Of a stretch of DNA of 64,000 nt, positions 18,690-27,031 are shown one piece after another (the first letter of the stretch is position 1; each line of letters starts with the position of its first letter). The position numbers were made by a program, and so were the translations under genes. The stretch is from Betaproteobacteria bacterium (GTDB lineage: Bacteria; Pseudomonadota; Gammaproteobacteria; Burkholderiales; JAEUOS01). The notes under the pieces are model-generated. The model was not told where the DNA came from. It saw nothing but the letters and a program-made list of their open reading frames with translations, and ran no database searches. The DNA lies in contig JAQGMJ010000008.1 in NCBI GenBank assembly GCA_028292405.1, positions 1 to 64,000 on the forward strand, written 5' to 3'.

Positions 18690-21515
18690 TTAGCGCCTGG
18701 GCTTTTCCATCTGCGCGACGACCGCGGCCAGGCGCACCATGCTGCTCTCCGAGGGCGCGGCGGGAATCGCCAGCAGGGCCTCGAACATTTCCTCGGCGGT
18801 CTTGGCGACGGCGCGATTTTTCATCGCGTCGGCCAGGCGTTCGAGCTGGCGCATGCGCCGCGCCGAAGCGAACTCGGGCGGGGAATCGACACCAAGGGTC
18901 AGTTCCAGGTCGAGCAGCAGGGTGAGGCGGGTCTGGCTGCCGGCGGCGACCAGCTTGGACCAGTCTGCAGGCGCCGCCGTGCCCTTGGCGACGCGCTCGG
19001 CACGCGCCTTCAGGCCCTTGTGGCGCGACAGCGATTTGGCCAGCTCTTCCTGTTGTGCGGTGACGGCGGCGATATCCATCTCGCTCGCGCTGGCGCCCTC
19101 GGCTTGCGACTGTTCGATCTTGCACAGGGCGGCGTCGAAGGCGAGCAGCTTGCCGGCGATGGCGGCGGCGGCTTCGCGCTTGAGGCCGTCGATTCGGTTG
19201 CGCGCGCGGGCGACGGCGTCGTCGAAACGCTTGCGCGCGCCGTTGTCCGGGCGCTCCATTGCGTTCCACTCGGTGAGCAGTTGCTGCAGGTGGGCGGCGG
19301 CGGCGACCGGGTCGGCGGCTTCGCCGAGCGCCGCAACGTTGTTGATCACCAGGGCGCGCGTGCCTTCCTGCGCGGCGGCCTTGCCTTTTTCCTCTTCACG
19401 CTTGGCGTCGCGCAGGGCGAAAATCGCCGAGCACTTGGCGCGGAAGGCTTCCCACAACTGCTGCTCTTCCTTGCGCGGCAGGGGCATCGGGTGGCGCTCT
19501 TCCTGCCAGCGTTTTTGCGTTTCCTGGGCGATGCGCATGGCGGTGATCAGCGCGGGCGGGACGTTGGCGTTGCGGTTGGGCGGGCCGCGGCGGTCGTTGC
19601 CGCGTTCCGCGCCGCGCTCATTGCCTCGTTCGGTGCGGCCACCGCGATCATTGTCGCGCCCACCACGCTCATTGCCTCGTTCGCTGCCGCGTCCGCCACG
19701 CTCGTTGCGATCATTGCGGCCACGCTCGGCGGCGGGCGGTGCTGCCGGCGCTGCTTCAGGCGGCGCCGCCGGGTCAACAGCTGAGGCGGCTTCGACCGCT
19801 GCGATGGCGGCGGTGAGGGCAGCGTCGACTTCGGCGATCAGCGCGTTCTTGCGTTCCTTCTCCTGCTTGCGGGCGAAGTTGCTGGCGGCGTCGAGCGCCT
19901 TCATGTGCGAGGCGAATTGCGCCTGCAGTTCTTTCATTTCATTGCGGTTGACCGGACCGGCGGCGTGCCAGCGGTCATGCAGCGAAGAGCGCTGGCTGAC
20001 CAGCGCCTTCCACGCTTCGGGAGGCGGCGGTGGGACGCCTTCGGCGAACAGCTGGCTGATCGGCGCGGCTTCGGCGATCAGGGCGCGGCGTGCTTCGGCG
20101 TTCGCTTCGCGCTCCTTGCCTTGCTGCTCGCGGTAGACCTTGACGCGCTCGTAGGCGGCCGCGGTGGCGGCGTGGAAACGTTCCCACAGGGGCTTGGGCG
20201 CGCCGCCCTCTTGCTGGGTGTCGAGCTTTTTCCATTCGTCCTGGACGAGGGTGATTTCCTTGCCGAGCAGGTCGGGCGTGAGGTGGCTTTCCTTCAGCTT
20301 CTCGGCGGCGATGATCAGTTCTTCGCGCAGCTTTTCGCCGGTGAAGCGCTGCCAGCCGCGCAATTTGGCGACCTGCTTTTCGGCGACGGAGAGGCGCGAC
20401 TTCCAGCCCGGCGATAGTTGCCCGACCTGGTTGCGCAGCACGCGCATCTGGTCGTTGAGCTTGATGGCGACGGCGGCGGCGCCTTGTTCCAGCGCGGCTT
20501 CGGTTTCCGTGATCAACAGGCGCAGGCGTTCCTGCATCTGCTTTTTGTCGGTGCCCTGCTGCTGCGCTTTTTCGCGCGCCGCCGCTTCGGCTTCGGCGTG
20601 CGGAGCCTTCAATACGGCGATGCCGGCGGCGAAGCGCTGCTTCAGGTCTTCGTCTTCGGCGGTGCTGCCGAGCTTGACCAGGTTCCAGTCGGCCTGCATG
20701 TTCTGGCACAGTTCGAGGGAGGCGGCTTCCAGGCGTTCGATCTGCCCCAGCAGTTCTTGGGCGCGGGCGCGGCCGATGACATATTGCTGCGCGTCCTGCT
20801 TGGCGTTGGCAACGGTGTCGTTGAAGGCGGCGACCCGGCCTTGGGCTTCGGCGAGTTGCGCGGGCGGCGCGTCGGCGGGGTCGATCGAGGCCAGCAGGGC
20901 GCTCAAGGCGCCGGCTTCGTTTTCCAGCTTGGCCGGGTCGGTGCCGGCCTCGCGCATTTGCGCTTCGCCGGTGCTGGCCGCAGCGATGATCCGGCGCAAC
21001 TCGAACTGGGCTTTTTGCTCGTTCTCAATGCGAGTGCTTACTGACGCCCTGACATCGGCCAGCGGGCCGGCTTCTATCATGGCCTGGATCAGTTCCCAGC
21101 GCTTGTCGAGGTCCACCAGGCGCACCAGGTCGACCGGGCGACGGGTCAGGATTTCCTCCAGACCGGCGATGATGGCGCTGCGCTCGGCGTGGGCGCGCTC
21201 TTGCTGGCGCACGCCGGCGATGCGGTCTTTCATCAGCTTCCACACGCGGCGGTCGCGGTCCTGCGCGCTGGCCAGCAGCGCCTGCCAAGAGGCGGGGCTG
21301 GTGAGGGCGGCGGCGGCTTTCAGGCGGACCGCGGGAATCCGCGAACTGCCGGCGAGTGCCAGCAATGCGGCTTCGCGCTCTTCGCCGACGCCCAAGGCGA
21401 GGGCGGCGGCCAGGCGTGGTTCGCTATCGTCCAGCGGCGCGGGGGGCTCGGGCGCCAGAACAGGGGCAGGAACAATGACGGCAGCAGGGCCGAAGAATTT
21501 GCGCAACAGACTCAT
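18690..21515 (-). CDS. Large DUF349-domain protein with Arg-Gly-Asn-rich linker
   Basis: The 941-residue protein has an N-terminal HEAT-like Ala/Leu-rich region (residues about 30-110), then several charged helical units of the DUF349 type. Typical pieces are WERFHAATAAAYERVKVYRE, LHDRWHAAGPVNRNEMKEL and QQLWEAFRAKCSAIFALRD. Between them, around residues 640-690, is a low-complexity stretch of RG, NERG and GGRDNDRGG units. RG-rich linkers often bind RNA. DUF349 proteins are of uncertain function in proteobacteria. ATG 21515 (MSLLRKFFGP) is chosen; the open frame reaches 21716. It is divergent from the propeller gene. Confidence 0.85.
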   Translation of the reverse strand: MSLLRKFFGPAAVIVPAPVLAPEPPAPLDDSEPRLAAALALGVGEEREAALLALAGSSRIPAVRLKAAAALTSPASWQALLASAQDRDRRVWKLMKDRIAGVRQQERAHAERSAIIAGLEEILTRRPVDLVRLVDLDKRWELIQAMIEAGPLADVRASVSTRIENEQKAQFELRRIIAAASTGEAQMREAGTDPAKLENEAGALSALLASIDPADAPPAQLAEAQGRVAAFNDTVANAKQDAQQYVIGRARAQELLGQIERLEAASLELCQNMQADWNLVKLGSTAEDEDLKQRFAAGIAVLKAPHAEAEAAAREKAQQQGTDKKQMQERLRLLITETEAALEQGAAAVAIKLNDQMRVLRNQVGQLSPGWKSRLSVAEKQVAKLRGWQRFTGEKLREELIIAAEKLKESHLTPDLLGKEITLVQDEWKKLDTQQEGGAPKPLWERFHAATAAAYERVKVYREQQGKEREANAEARRALIAEAAPISQLFAEGVPPPPPEAWKALVSQRSSLHDRWHAAGPVNRNEMKELQAQFASHMKALDAASNFARKQEKERKNALIAEVDAALTAAIAAVEAASAVDPAAPPEAAPAAPPAAERGRNDRNERGGRGSERGNERGGRDNDRGGRTERGNERGAERGNDRRGPPNRNANVPPALITAMRIAQETQKRWQEERHPMPLPRKEEQQLWEAFRAKCSAIFALRDAKREEEKGKAAAQEGTRALVINNVAALGEAADPVAAAAHLQQLLTEWNAMERPDNGARKRFDDAVARARNRIDGLKREAAAAIAGKLLAFDAALCKIEQSQAEGASASEMDIAAVTAQQEELAKSLSRHKGLKARAERVAKGTAAPADWSKLVAAGSQTRLTLLLDLELTLGVDSPPEFASARRMRQLERLADAMKNRAVAKTAEEMFEALLAIPAAPSESSMVRLAAVVAQMEKPRR

Positions 21516-21748
21516 GGTGGGGGCAAGCGCCAAGCACCGGGCTTGGACTGCATCAGGGAGAAAACGGCAGAGCCGAAGTATACGGGGCTTGCCGTCTGAA
21601 TACCGGCGTTTTTTGTGTGGCCGCACTGGCGCACCGCACGGGCTTGGGGGATGATGGCGCCTGCGTGCCGGGCCGATGACATGGACCGAAAAATGGCGGA
21701 CGCAAGCCCAAAACAAAAGCTTTAGGCCGGACCGGGATTGTCCGGCGG

Positions 21749-21764
21749 TGTTTCACGTGAACAA
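21749..21764. other. Degenerate parS-like site in the propeller gene leader
   Basis: TGTTTCACGTGAACAA matches the parS consensus TGTTTCACGTGAAACA at 14 of 16 positions, including the central CACGTG. It ends 15 bp before the ATG of the propeller gene, next to its ribosome-binding site, so ParB binding here could affect that gene. Confidence 0.5.
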
Positions 21765-21779
21765 TAAACAGGAGACGCA

Positions 21780-22949
21780 ATGAGACAACAATTCGCGCGC
21801 CGCGCGCTGGCGCTGGCCTTGCTGGCTGCCGGCTTCGCCTCGCCCAGCTACGCTGACCTGGCGGTGTCGGCCAACGACGGCAAGATCACGCTGGCCAACG
21901 GCGTGGCCAAGGTCAATCCGGACGGCAAGGACTCGGTGACGGTGATCGACCTGGCACCCACCCGCGCTGGTAAGCCGCCCCGGGTCATCGCGGAATTCGC
22001 GGCGCCGGCTTCCATCGTCGGGCCGCCACAGTCGGTGGCGATCATGCCGGACGAGAGCCTGGCGCTGGTGACGTCGAACCAGAAGATCAACCCGGCCGAC
22101 CCGACCAAGACCATGCCGAACAACGTGATGTCGGTGATCGACCTGAAGGCGAACCCGCCGGCGGTGATCGCGACCGTGGAAACCGGCCTGGGCCCGGCCG
22201 GGGTGAGCATCGGTCCCAAGGGCAATATCGCGCTGGTTGCGAACCGCGAGGAGGGCACGGTCTCGGTCTACGCGATCGAGAACAAGGCCCTGATCGCGTT
22301 GGGCAAGATCGAACTCGGCAATCCGAAGTCCGGCCCCTCCGGCATCGCCATCAGTCCGGACGGCAAGATGGCGCTGGTGACCCGCGATGGCGACCACCGC
22401 ATTTCGGTGCTGGCGATCGAGCAGGCCAAGGTAGAGTACATCAAGCGCGACCTGTTCGCTGGGCAGCGGCCCTACGGTATCCACTTCGCCAGCACCGGGG
22501 ATTTCGCGGTGATGGCCAACCTGGGTATGGCGCAGGGGGATGCCGATACGATCAGCCTGATCGACACCAAGGTGCTGCCGCCACGCATCGTCGAGACCGT
22601 GACAGCCGGCCAGACGCCGGAAGGCATCGCGCTGTCGCCGGACAACAAGTATGTGGCAGTGACCGTGACCAACGGCAGCAACAAGGCGATCAACTCGCCG
22701 TTTTACAACACCTTGGGCGTGGTCAAGCTGTACAAGGTGGTAGGACAGAAACTGGTCTACGTCTCGCAGGTGAACAGCGGCGTCTGGACCCAGGGCGTGG
22801 TGTTCTCCGCCGACGGCAAGACCTTGGTGGTGCAGAACAAGGAAGAAAACGAGTTGCAGGTCATCAAGCGGGTGGGCGACAAACTGGTGGACACCAAGCA
22901 GCGGATCAAGCTGTCGGCGGGGCCGGTGGGAATCCGCACCAAAGAGTAG
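21780..22949 (+). CDS. YncE-like periplasmic beta-propeller protein
   Basis: The 389-residue protein has a signal peptide (RRALALALLAAGFASPSYA). It then has repeated beta-propeller blades with motifs such as VMSVIDLKANPPAVIATVE, GISPDGKMALVT-like segments (GIAISPDGKMALVTRDGDH), and QTPEGIALSPDNKYVAVTV. This matches the YncE/lactonase-like seven-bladed propeller group of exported proteins. The substrate or partner is unknown. The start is fixed by AGGAGACGCA. A parS-like site overlaps the leader, and the parS/mnmG region follows directly. Confidence 0.85.
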   Translation: MRQQFARRALALALLAAGFASPSYADLAVSANDGKITLANGVAKVNPDGKDSVTVIDLAPTRAGKPPRVIAEFAAPASIVGPPQSVAIMPDESLALVTSNQKINPADPTKTMPNNVMSVIDLKANPPAVIATVETGLGPAGVSIGPKGNIALVANREEGTVSVYAIENKALIALGKIELGNPKSGPSGIAISPDGKMALVTRDGDHRISVLAIEQAKVEYIKRDLFAGQRPYGIHFASTGDFAVMANLGMAQGDADTISLIDTKVLPPRIVETVTAGQTPEGIALSPDNKYVAVTVTNGSNKAINSPFYNTLGVVKLYKVVGQKLVYVSQVNSGVWTQGVVFSADGKTLVVQNKEENELQVIKRVGDKLVDTKQRIKLSAGPVGIRTKE

Positions 22950-22963
22950 GGTAGGTAGGTGGT

Positions 22964-22985
22964 AGCACCATATATATATGGTGCT
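22964..22985. repeat. Perfect 22-bp palindrome with alternating TA centre
   Basis: AGCACCATATA is directly followed by its reverse complement TATATGGTGCT. It starts 15 bp after the propeller stop. No T-tract follows, so it is not a standard intrinsic terminator. The AT core stands out against the GC-rich background. Confidence 0.85.
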
Positions 22986-23004
22986 GCCCATCTCGTCATT
23001 CCGT

Positions 23005-23020
23005 TGTTTCACGTGGAACA
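23005..23020. other. parS: parS site (15 of 16)
   Basis: TGTTTCACGTGGAACA differs from the consensus palindrome at one position. It is a probable ParB binding and loading site, 3.2 kb from parA. Confidence 0.85.
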
Positions 23021-23045
23021 CGACTGGTGCCGAAGCGATTTGCCG

Positions 23046-23111
23046 GGACCGACGAGGCGTCAGGCGACGACTCGCCTTCGGCCGCGACCATCGCCTGACG
23101 GCTCCTCGGTC
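23046..23111. repeat. Long imperfect inverted repeat between two parS sites
   Basis: The left arm 23046-23067 and the right arm 23090-23111 are 22 bases each and match at 20 of 22 positions when one is inverted. They begin GGACCGA and share the GTCAGGCGA core. A 22-base loop with ACTCGCCTTCGGCCGCG separates them. Transcribed, it would form a very stable stem-loop. Confidence 0.75.
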
Positions 23112-23271
23112 CGACGACCTTGCCTGGCCGGTAGGACGGCGTAAGCAATGCGGCCGCGCCCAGCGGCGCCGCTACCCAAGGGACTTGAGAGTCCGGGCAG
23201 TCGGAGGCGTAATCCCACCATGCAAGGCGCGTTCCGAAGCGGGCCTCCGATCCAATTTGCAGAACAGCCGT

Positions 23272-23287
23272 TGTTTCACGTGAAACA
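23272..23287. other. parS: parS site (perfect)
   Basis: TGTTTCACGTGAAACA is identical to the bacterial parS consensus. It lies 121 bp before the mnmG start. Chromosomal parS sites nucleate the ParB partition complex. Confidence 0.95.
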
Positions 23288-23408
23288 GCGCGCATGCCCC
23301 ATATCAAGCATCCGGCCGAAAAGCTATAATCCGTCCCAGACCGCCGCTTGCAAGCCGCGCCTGCGCCCGCAGCTGCGGACTACCGCATTTTCGCTCCCAG
23401 AGCGCCCC

Positions 23409-25379
23409 ATGCCCCAGCCTTTGTACACCCATCCGGATAGCTTTGATGTCATTGTCGTCGGTGGCGGCCACGCCGGCACCGAGGCGGCGTTGGCGGCCGC
23501 GCGTATGGGTATGAAGACCCTGCTGGTCACCCACAATATGGAAACACTGGGGGCGATGAGCTGCAACCCGTCGATCGGCGGCATTGGCAAGGGCCACCTG
23601 GTGAAGGAAGTCGACGCCTTGGGCGGGGCGATGGCGATTGCTACCGACGAAGCCGGCATCCAGTTCCGCATTCTCAATTCCAGCAAGGGGCCGGCGGTGC
23701 GCGCCACCCGCGCCCAGGCCGACCGCGTTCTATATAAGAAGGCGATCCGCGGCCGGCTGGAAAACCAGCCCAACCTCACCGTGTTCCAGCAGGCGGTGGA
23801 CGACCTGACGGTGGAAGGCGACCGCGTCACCGGCGTCGTCACCCAGCTCGGGATTCTCTTCAAGGGCAAGACGGTGGTGCTGACCGCCGGGACTTTCCTC
23901 TCCGGCCTGATCCATGTCGGTCTGGACAATTACGAAGCGGGCAGGGCCGGCGACCCGCCGGCCAAGAGCTTGGGCGCGCGGCTGCGCGAGATGAAGCTGC
24001 CGCAAGGGCGCCTGAAGACCGGCACCCCGCCGCGCCTGGACGGCAAAACCATCAACTTCGAGTTGCTCGAAGTACAGCCCGGCGACGATCCGGTGCCGGT
24101 GTTCTCTTTCATGGGCACACGCTACATGCACCCGCGCCAGCTTCCGTGCTGGGTGACCCACACCAACGAGCGGACCCATGACATCATCCGCTCCGGCCTG
24201 GACCGCTCGCCGATGTTCACCGGCGTGATCGAAGGCGTCGGTCCGCGCTACTGCCCGTCGATCGAAGACAAAATCCACCGCTTCGCCGACAAAACCAGTC
24301 ACCAGATCTTCCTGGAACCGGAAGGCCTGACCACGCACGAGATCTACCCCAACGGCGTCTCCACCAGCCTGCCCTTCGACATCCAGCTGCGCCTCGTGCG
24401 CTCGATGAATGGCCTGGAGAATGTGCACATCCTGCGCCCAGGCTACGCCATCGAGTATGACTACTACGACCCGCGCGCCCTCACCAGCGCCCTGCGCACC
24501 AAAGCCATCGCCGGCCTCTACTTCGCCGGCCAGATCAACGGTACCACCGGTTACGAAGAAGCTGCCGCCCAGGGCCTTCTCGCCGGCGCCAATGCCGCGC
24601 TGGAGGCACGGGGCCGCGACCCCTGGTGCCCCGGCCGCGGCGAGGCTTACCTCGGTGTGCTGGTCGACGACCTGATTACCCGCGGCGTCACGGAGCCCTA
24701 TCGCATGTTCACCAGCCGTGCCGAATACCGGCTCTCGCTGCGTGAAGACAATGCCGACGCCCGCCTCACCGAAACGGGCCGCGAACTGGGCCTGGTGGGC
24801 GACGCCCAATGGGATATGTACTGCCGCAAGCGCGACGCCGTTGCACGTGAAACAGAGCGCTTGAAAACGACGTGGGTGAATCCTCACATCGTGGCTAAAG
24901 CAGAAGCAGAGCGGGTCTTGGGAACCACTATGGAACGCGAGTACAGCCTGCTTGACCTCCTTACCCGGCCCAACGTGGACTACCGGACCCTGGTTTCGCT
25001 GCAATTCGGCAAGCCCGGCGAGGAGCAAGCCCTGCCGCCCGCCAATTTCGACGCCGACCTCGCCGACCAAGTCATCGGCCAGCTCGAAATCCGCGCCAAA
25101 TACCAGGGCTACATCGACCGCCAGGCCGAAGAAGTCTCGCGCGCCGCAGGCTACGAGCAAATGAAGCTGCCGGCCGGCATGGACTACACCGGCGTGCGCG
25201 GCCTGTCGAAGGAAGTGCAGCTGCGTTTGAACCAGCACCAGCCCGAAACCATCGGCCAAGCCTCGCGCATCCAGGGCATCACCCCGGCGGCGATCTCCCT
25301 GCTGCTGGTGCACCTGAAAAAAGGCCTGACCCCGGGTTTGGGCAGGGGCCATGGACCGAAAGACCAAATCGCCGCATAA
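23409..25379 (+). CDS. mnmG: tRNA uridine-5-carboxymethylaminomethyl modification enzyme MnmG
   Basis: MnmG is the FAD enzyme that works with MnmE on tRNA wobble uridine. The 656-residue protein has the FAD dinucleotide motif [12 protein letters not shown] at 16-27 and the family block [20 protein letters not shown]. It also has the segment [14 protein letters not shown] and a C-terminal helical MnmE-interaction domain ending near [11 protein letters not shown]. The frame is open to 23148, but ATG 23409 ([20 protein letters not shown]) fits the family; its ribosome-binding site is weak. rsmG follows 32 bp later in the classic order. Confidence 0.97.
   Translation: MPQPLYTHPDSFDVIVVGGGHAGTEAALAAARMGMKTLLVTHNMETLGAMSCNPSIGGIGKGHLVKEVDALGGAMAIATDEAGIQFRILNSSKGPAVRATRAQADRVLYKKAIRGRLENQPNLTVFQQAVDDLTVEGDRVTGVVTQLGILFKGKTVVLTAGTFLSGLIHVGLDNYEAGRAGDPPAKSLGARLREMKLPQGRLKTGTPPRLDGKTINFELLEVQPGDDPVPVFSFMGTRYMHPRQLPCWVTHTNERTHDIIRSGLDRSPMFTGVIEGVGPRYCPSIEDKIHRFADKTSHQIFLEPEGLTTHEIYPNGVSTSLPFDIQLRLVRSMNGLENVHILRPGYAIEYDYYDPRALTSALRTKAIAGLYFAGQINGTTGYEEAAAQGLLAGANAALEARGRDPWCPGRGEAYLGVLVDDLITRGVTEPYRMFTSRAEYRLSLREDNADARLTETGRELGLVGDAQWDMYCRKRDAVARETERLKTTWVNPHIVAKAEAERVLGTTMEREYSLLDLLTRPNVDYRTLVSLQFGKPGEEQALPPANFDADLADQVIGQLEIRAKYQGYIDRQAEEVSRAAGYEQMKLPAGMDYTGVRGLSKEVQLRLNQHQPETIGQASRIQGITPAAISLLLVHLKKGLTPGLGRGHGPKDQIAA
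24839..24854. other. Degenerate parS-like site inside mnmG
   Basis: CGTTGCACGTGAAACA matches the parS consensus at 14 of 16 positions, with one half-site perfect. It encodes part of the MnmG C-terminal region, so it could be a weak site or chance. Confidence 0.4.
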
Positions 25380-25411
25380 GGCAATGAAGTGACCCGCGCC
25401 ATGACCCATCC

Positions 25412-26065
25412 ATGACCCAGCCCGCGACCCACGAACTTGCCCCCGCCCTCGAAGCGGGCCTGGACCAGCTTGGCCTCGCGCTGCCCTGCGAAGGGCGCGA
25501 CAAGCTGCTCGCCTACCTCGACCTATTGGCCAAGTGGAACGGCACCTATAACCTCACCGCCATCCGCGACCGCGCGCAAATGGTCAACCTGCACCTGCTG
25601 GACTCGCTCACCATCGCGCGTTACATCTTGCCCGGGCGCCTGCTCGACGTCGGCTCCGGCGGCGGCATGCCCGGCATCCCGCTGGCCATCTACGCCGCCA
25701 GCGGCCTGCCCGGCCTCAAGGTCACGGTGCTCGACTCCAACCACAAGAAGACCGCCTTCCTGCGTCAGGCCAAGGCCGAGCTCAAGCTCGACAACCTTGA
25801 AGTCGCGGCCGAGCGCGTCGAAGCCTGGGCCCCGGAAGAAAAATTCACGCAAATCGTCAGCCGCGCCTTTTCCGACCTGTTTGAATTCTTTCATCTCACC
25901 GAGTCCCTCGCCGCCGAAGGCTGTGAATGGCTGGCGATGAAAGGCGTGCACCCGCACGACGAGATAGCGCAACTGCCCGCGCAATGCCACCTCGAAACCG
26001 TCCACAAACTCAAAGTGCCCGGCGTGGACGCCGAACGCCATCTGGTAGTCTTGCGCGCTGCATAA
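25412..26065 (+). CDS. rsmG: 16S rRNA (guanine527-N7)-methyltransferase RsmG
   Basis: RsmG methylates G527 of 16S rRNA; its loss gives low-level streptomycin resistance in several bacteria. The 217-residue protein has the family's N-terminal helix block (LLAYLDLLAKWNGTYNLTAI) and HLLDSLTIA. The SAM site is LLDVGSGGGMPGIPLA at 77-92, then VLDSNHKKTAFLRQ. An earlier ATG at 25401 hits a stop at once, so 25412 is the start. It is cotranscribed with mnmG and ends at a strong terminator, so parA probably has its own promoter. Confidence 0.96.
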   Translation: MTQPATHELAPALEAGLDQLGLALPCEGRDKLLAYLDLLAKWNGTYNLTAIRDRAQMVNLHLLDSLTIARYILPGRLLDVGSGGGMPGIPLAIYAASGLPGLKVTVLDSNHKKTAFLRQAKAELKLDNLEVAAERVEAWAPEEKFTQIVSRAFSDLFEFFHLTESLAAEGCEWLAMKGVHPHDEIAQLPAQCHLETVHKLKVPGVDAERHLVVLRAA

Positions 26066-26078
26066 AAAATAATGGGAG

Positions 26079-26106
26079 CTGCGCCGCTTTCGGCGCAGTG
26101 TTTTTT
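26079..26106 (+). terminator. Terminator after rsmG
   Basis: The stem CTGCGCCG/CGGCGCAG with a CTTT loop is followed by TGTTTTTT, 13 bp after the rsmG stop. It separates mnmG-rsmG from the parA transcription unit. Confidence 0.9.
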
Positions 26107-26120
26107 CGTCGCATTTGAGT

Positions 26121-26194
26121 AAAAAAATCATCTGGCTCCGCCAGTGATTTTTTCTAACTGGAACCGGGCAAAAGTAGGTTTTTACTTTTGCCCG
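26121..26194 (+). repeat. Structured intergenic element, copy A (upstream of parA)
   Basis: Hairpin 1 (26121-26154) has the stem AAAATCA-t-CTGGC / GCCAGTGATTTT around TCC. Hairpin 2 is a perfect 12-bp stem, CGGGCAAAAGTA / TACTTTTGCCCG around GGTTTT (26165-26194), only 10 bases before the parA ATG. Copies B and C share the order hairpin 1, spacer, hairpin 2. Hairpin 1 with its A and T flanks could also act as a second terminator after rsmG. Hairpin 2 sits where it could influence parA translation. Confidence 0.75.
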
Positions 26195-26204
26195 CACAGG
26201 ATAT

Positions 26205-26984
26205 ATGTCCGCAATTTTCGCCGTCGCCAACCAGAAGGGCGGCGTCGGCAAGACCACCACCGCCGTCAATCTCGCGGCGGCGCTGGCCTTGTCCGAGCAG
26301 CGCACCCTGCTGGTCGATCTCGACCCGCAGGGCAACGCCACCATGGGCTGCGGCGTCGACAAGCGCAGCCTGAAGACCTCCGTCTACCAGGTGCTGCTGG
26401 AAATGGCCGATGTCGCCGGCGCGCGCCAGGTCTCGCCGGCGGTGGAAAACGGCAAGCTGCATGTGCTGCCCGCCAATCGCGATCTCGCTGGCGCCGAAGT
26501 CGAACTGGTCGATGAAGAGCGACGCGAAAAACGCCTGAAGGAAGCGCTGGCAAAGGTCGACTCCGAATACGACTTCATACTGATCGACTGCCCGCCCTCG
26601 CTCTCCATGCTCACGCTCAACGGATTGTGCGCCGCCCACGGCGTGGTGATCCCGATGCAGTGCGAGTACTACGCGCTCGAAGGCCTCTCCGACCTGGTCA
26701 ACACCATCAAGCGCGTGCACGCCAACCTGAACGCGGACCTGAAAATCATCGGCCTCTTGCGCGTCATGTTCGACCCGCGCTCCACCCTCACCGCGCAGGT
26801 CTCGGCGCAGCTCGAGCAGCACTTCGGCGACAAGGTATTCAAGGCGGTGATCCCGCGCAACGTGCGCCTGGCCGAAGCGCCGTCCTACGGCCAGCCCGGG
26901 GTGGTTTTCGACCGTGCCGCCAAGGGCGCGCAGGCCTATCTCGAATTCGCCCGCGAAATGATCGAGCGGGTCAGGCCCGCCTAA
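26205..26984 (+). CDS. parA: Chromosome-partitioning ATPase ParA
   Basis: ParA is the Walker-type ATPase that moves ParB-parS complexes over the nucleoid. The 259-residue Soj-type protein lacks the N-terminal HTH of plasmid ParA. It has the deviant Walker A KGGVGKTT at 11-18, LLVDLDPQGN (A'), and FILIDCPPSL (Walker B). The start follows a CACAGGAT weak site within 12 bases of hairpin 2 of element A. In most relatives parB follows directly; here 3.66 kb of methyltransferase genes intervene. Confidence 0.96.
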   Translation: MSAIFAVANQKGGVGKTTTAVNLAAALALSEQRTLLVDLDPQGNATMGCGVDKRSLKTSVYQVLLEMADVAGARQVSPAVENGKLHVLPANRDLAGAEVELVDEERREKRLKEALAKVDSEYDFILIDCPPSLSMLTLNGLCAAHGVVIPMQCEYYALEGLSDLVNTIKRVHANLNADLKIIGLLRVMFDPRSTLTAQVSAQLEQHFGDKVFKAVIPRNVRLAEAPSYGQPGVVFDRAAKGAQAYLEFAREMIERVRPA

Positions 26985-27031
26985 GCCGGCATGACGGCGC
27001 GGCACATCGGAAATATCGGAACAGACCCAGC

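Larger units (their letters stand above)
22950..23408. other. mnmG upstream region with parS sites and inverted repeats
   Basis: This 459-bp stretch has no convincing gene. It contains a perfect palindrome (22964-22985), two parS sites (23005-23020 and 23272-23287) and a long imperfect inverted repeat (23046-23111). Open frames cross it on both strands but resemble no protein I know. It must also contain the mnmG promoter and leader. Confidence 0.7.

Noticed and set aside
23148..23408. Upstream extension of the mnmG frame
   Set aside because: It contains a parS site and no MnmG-like sequence before [10 protein letters not shown].
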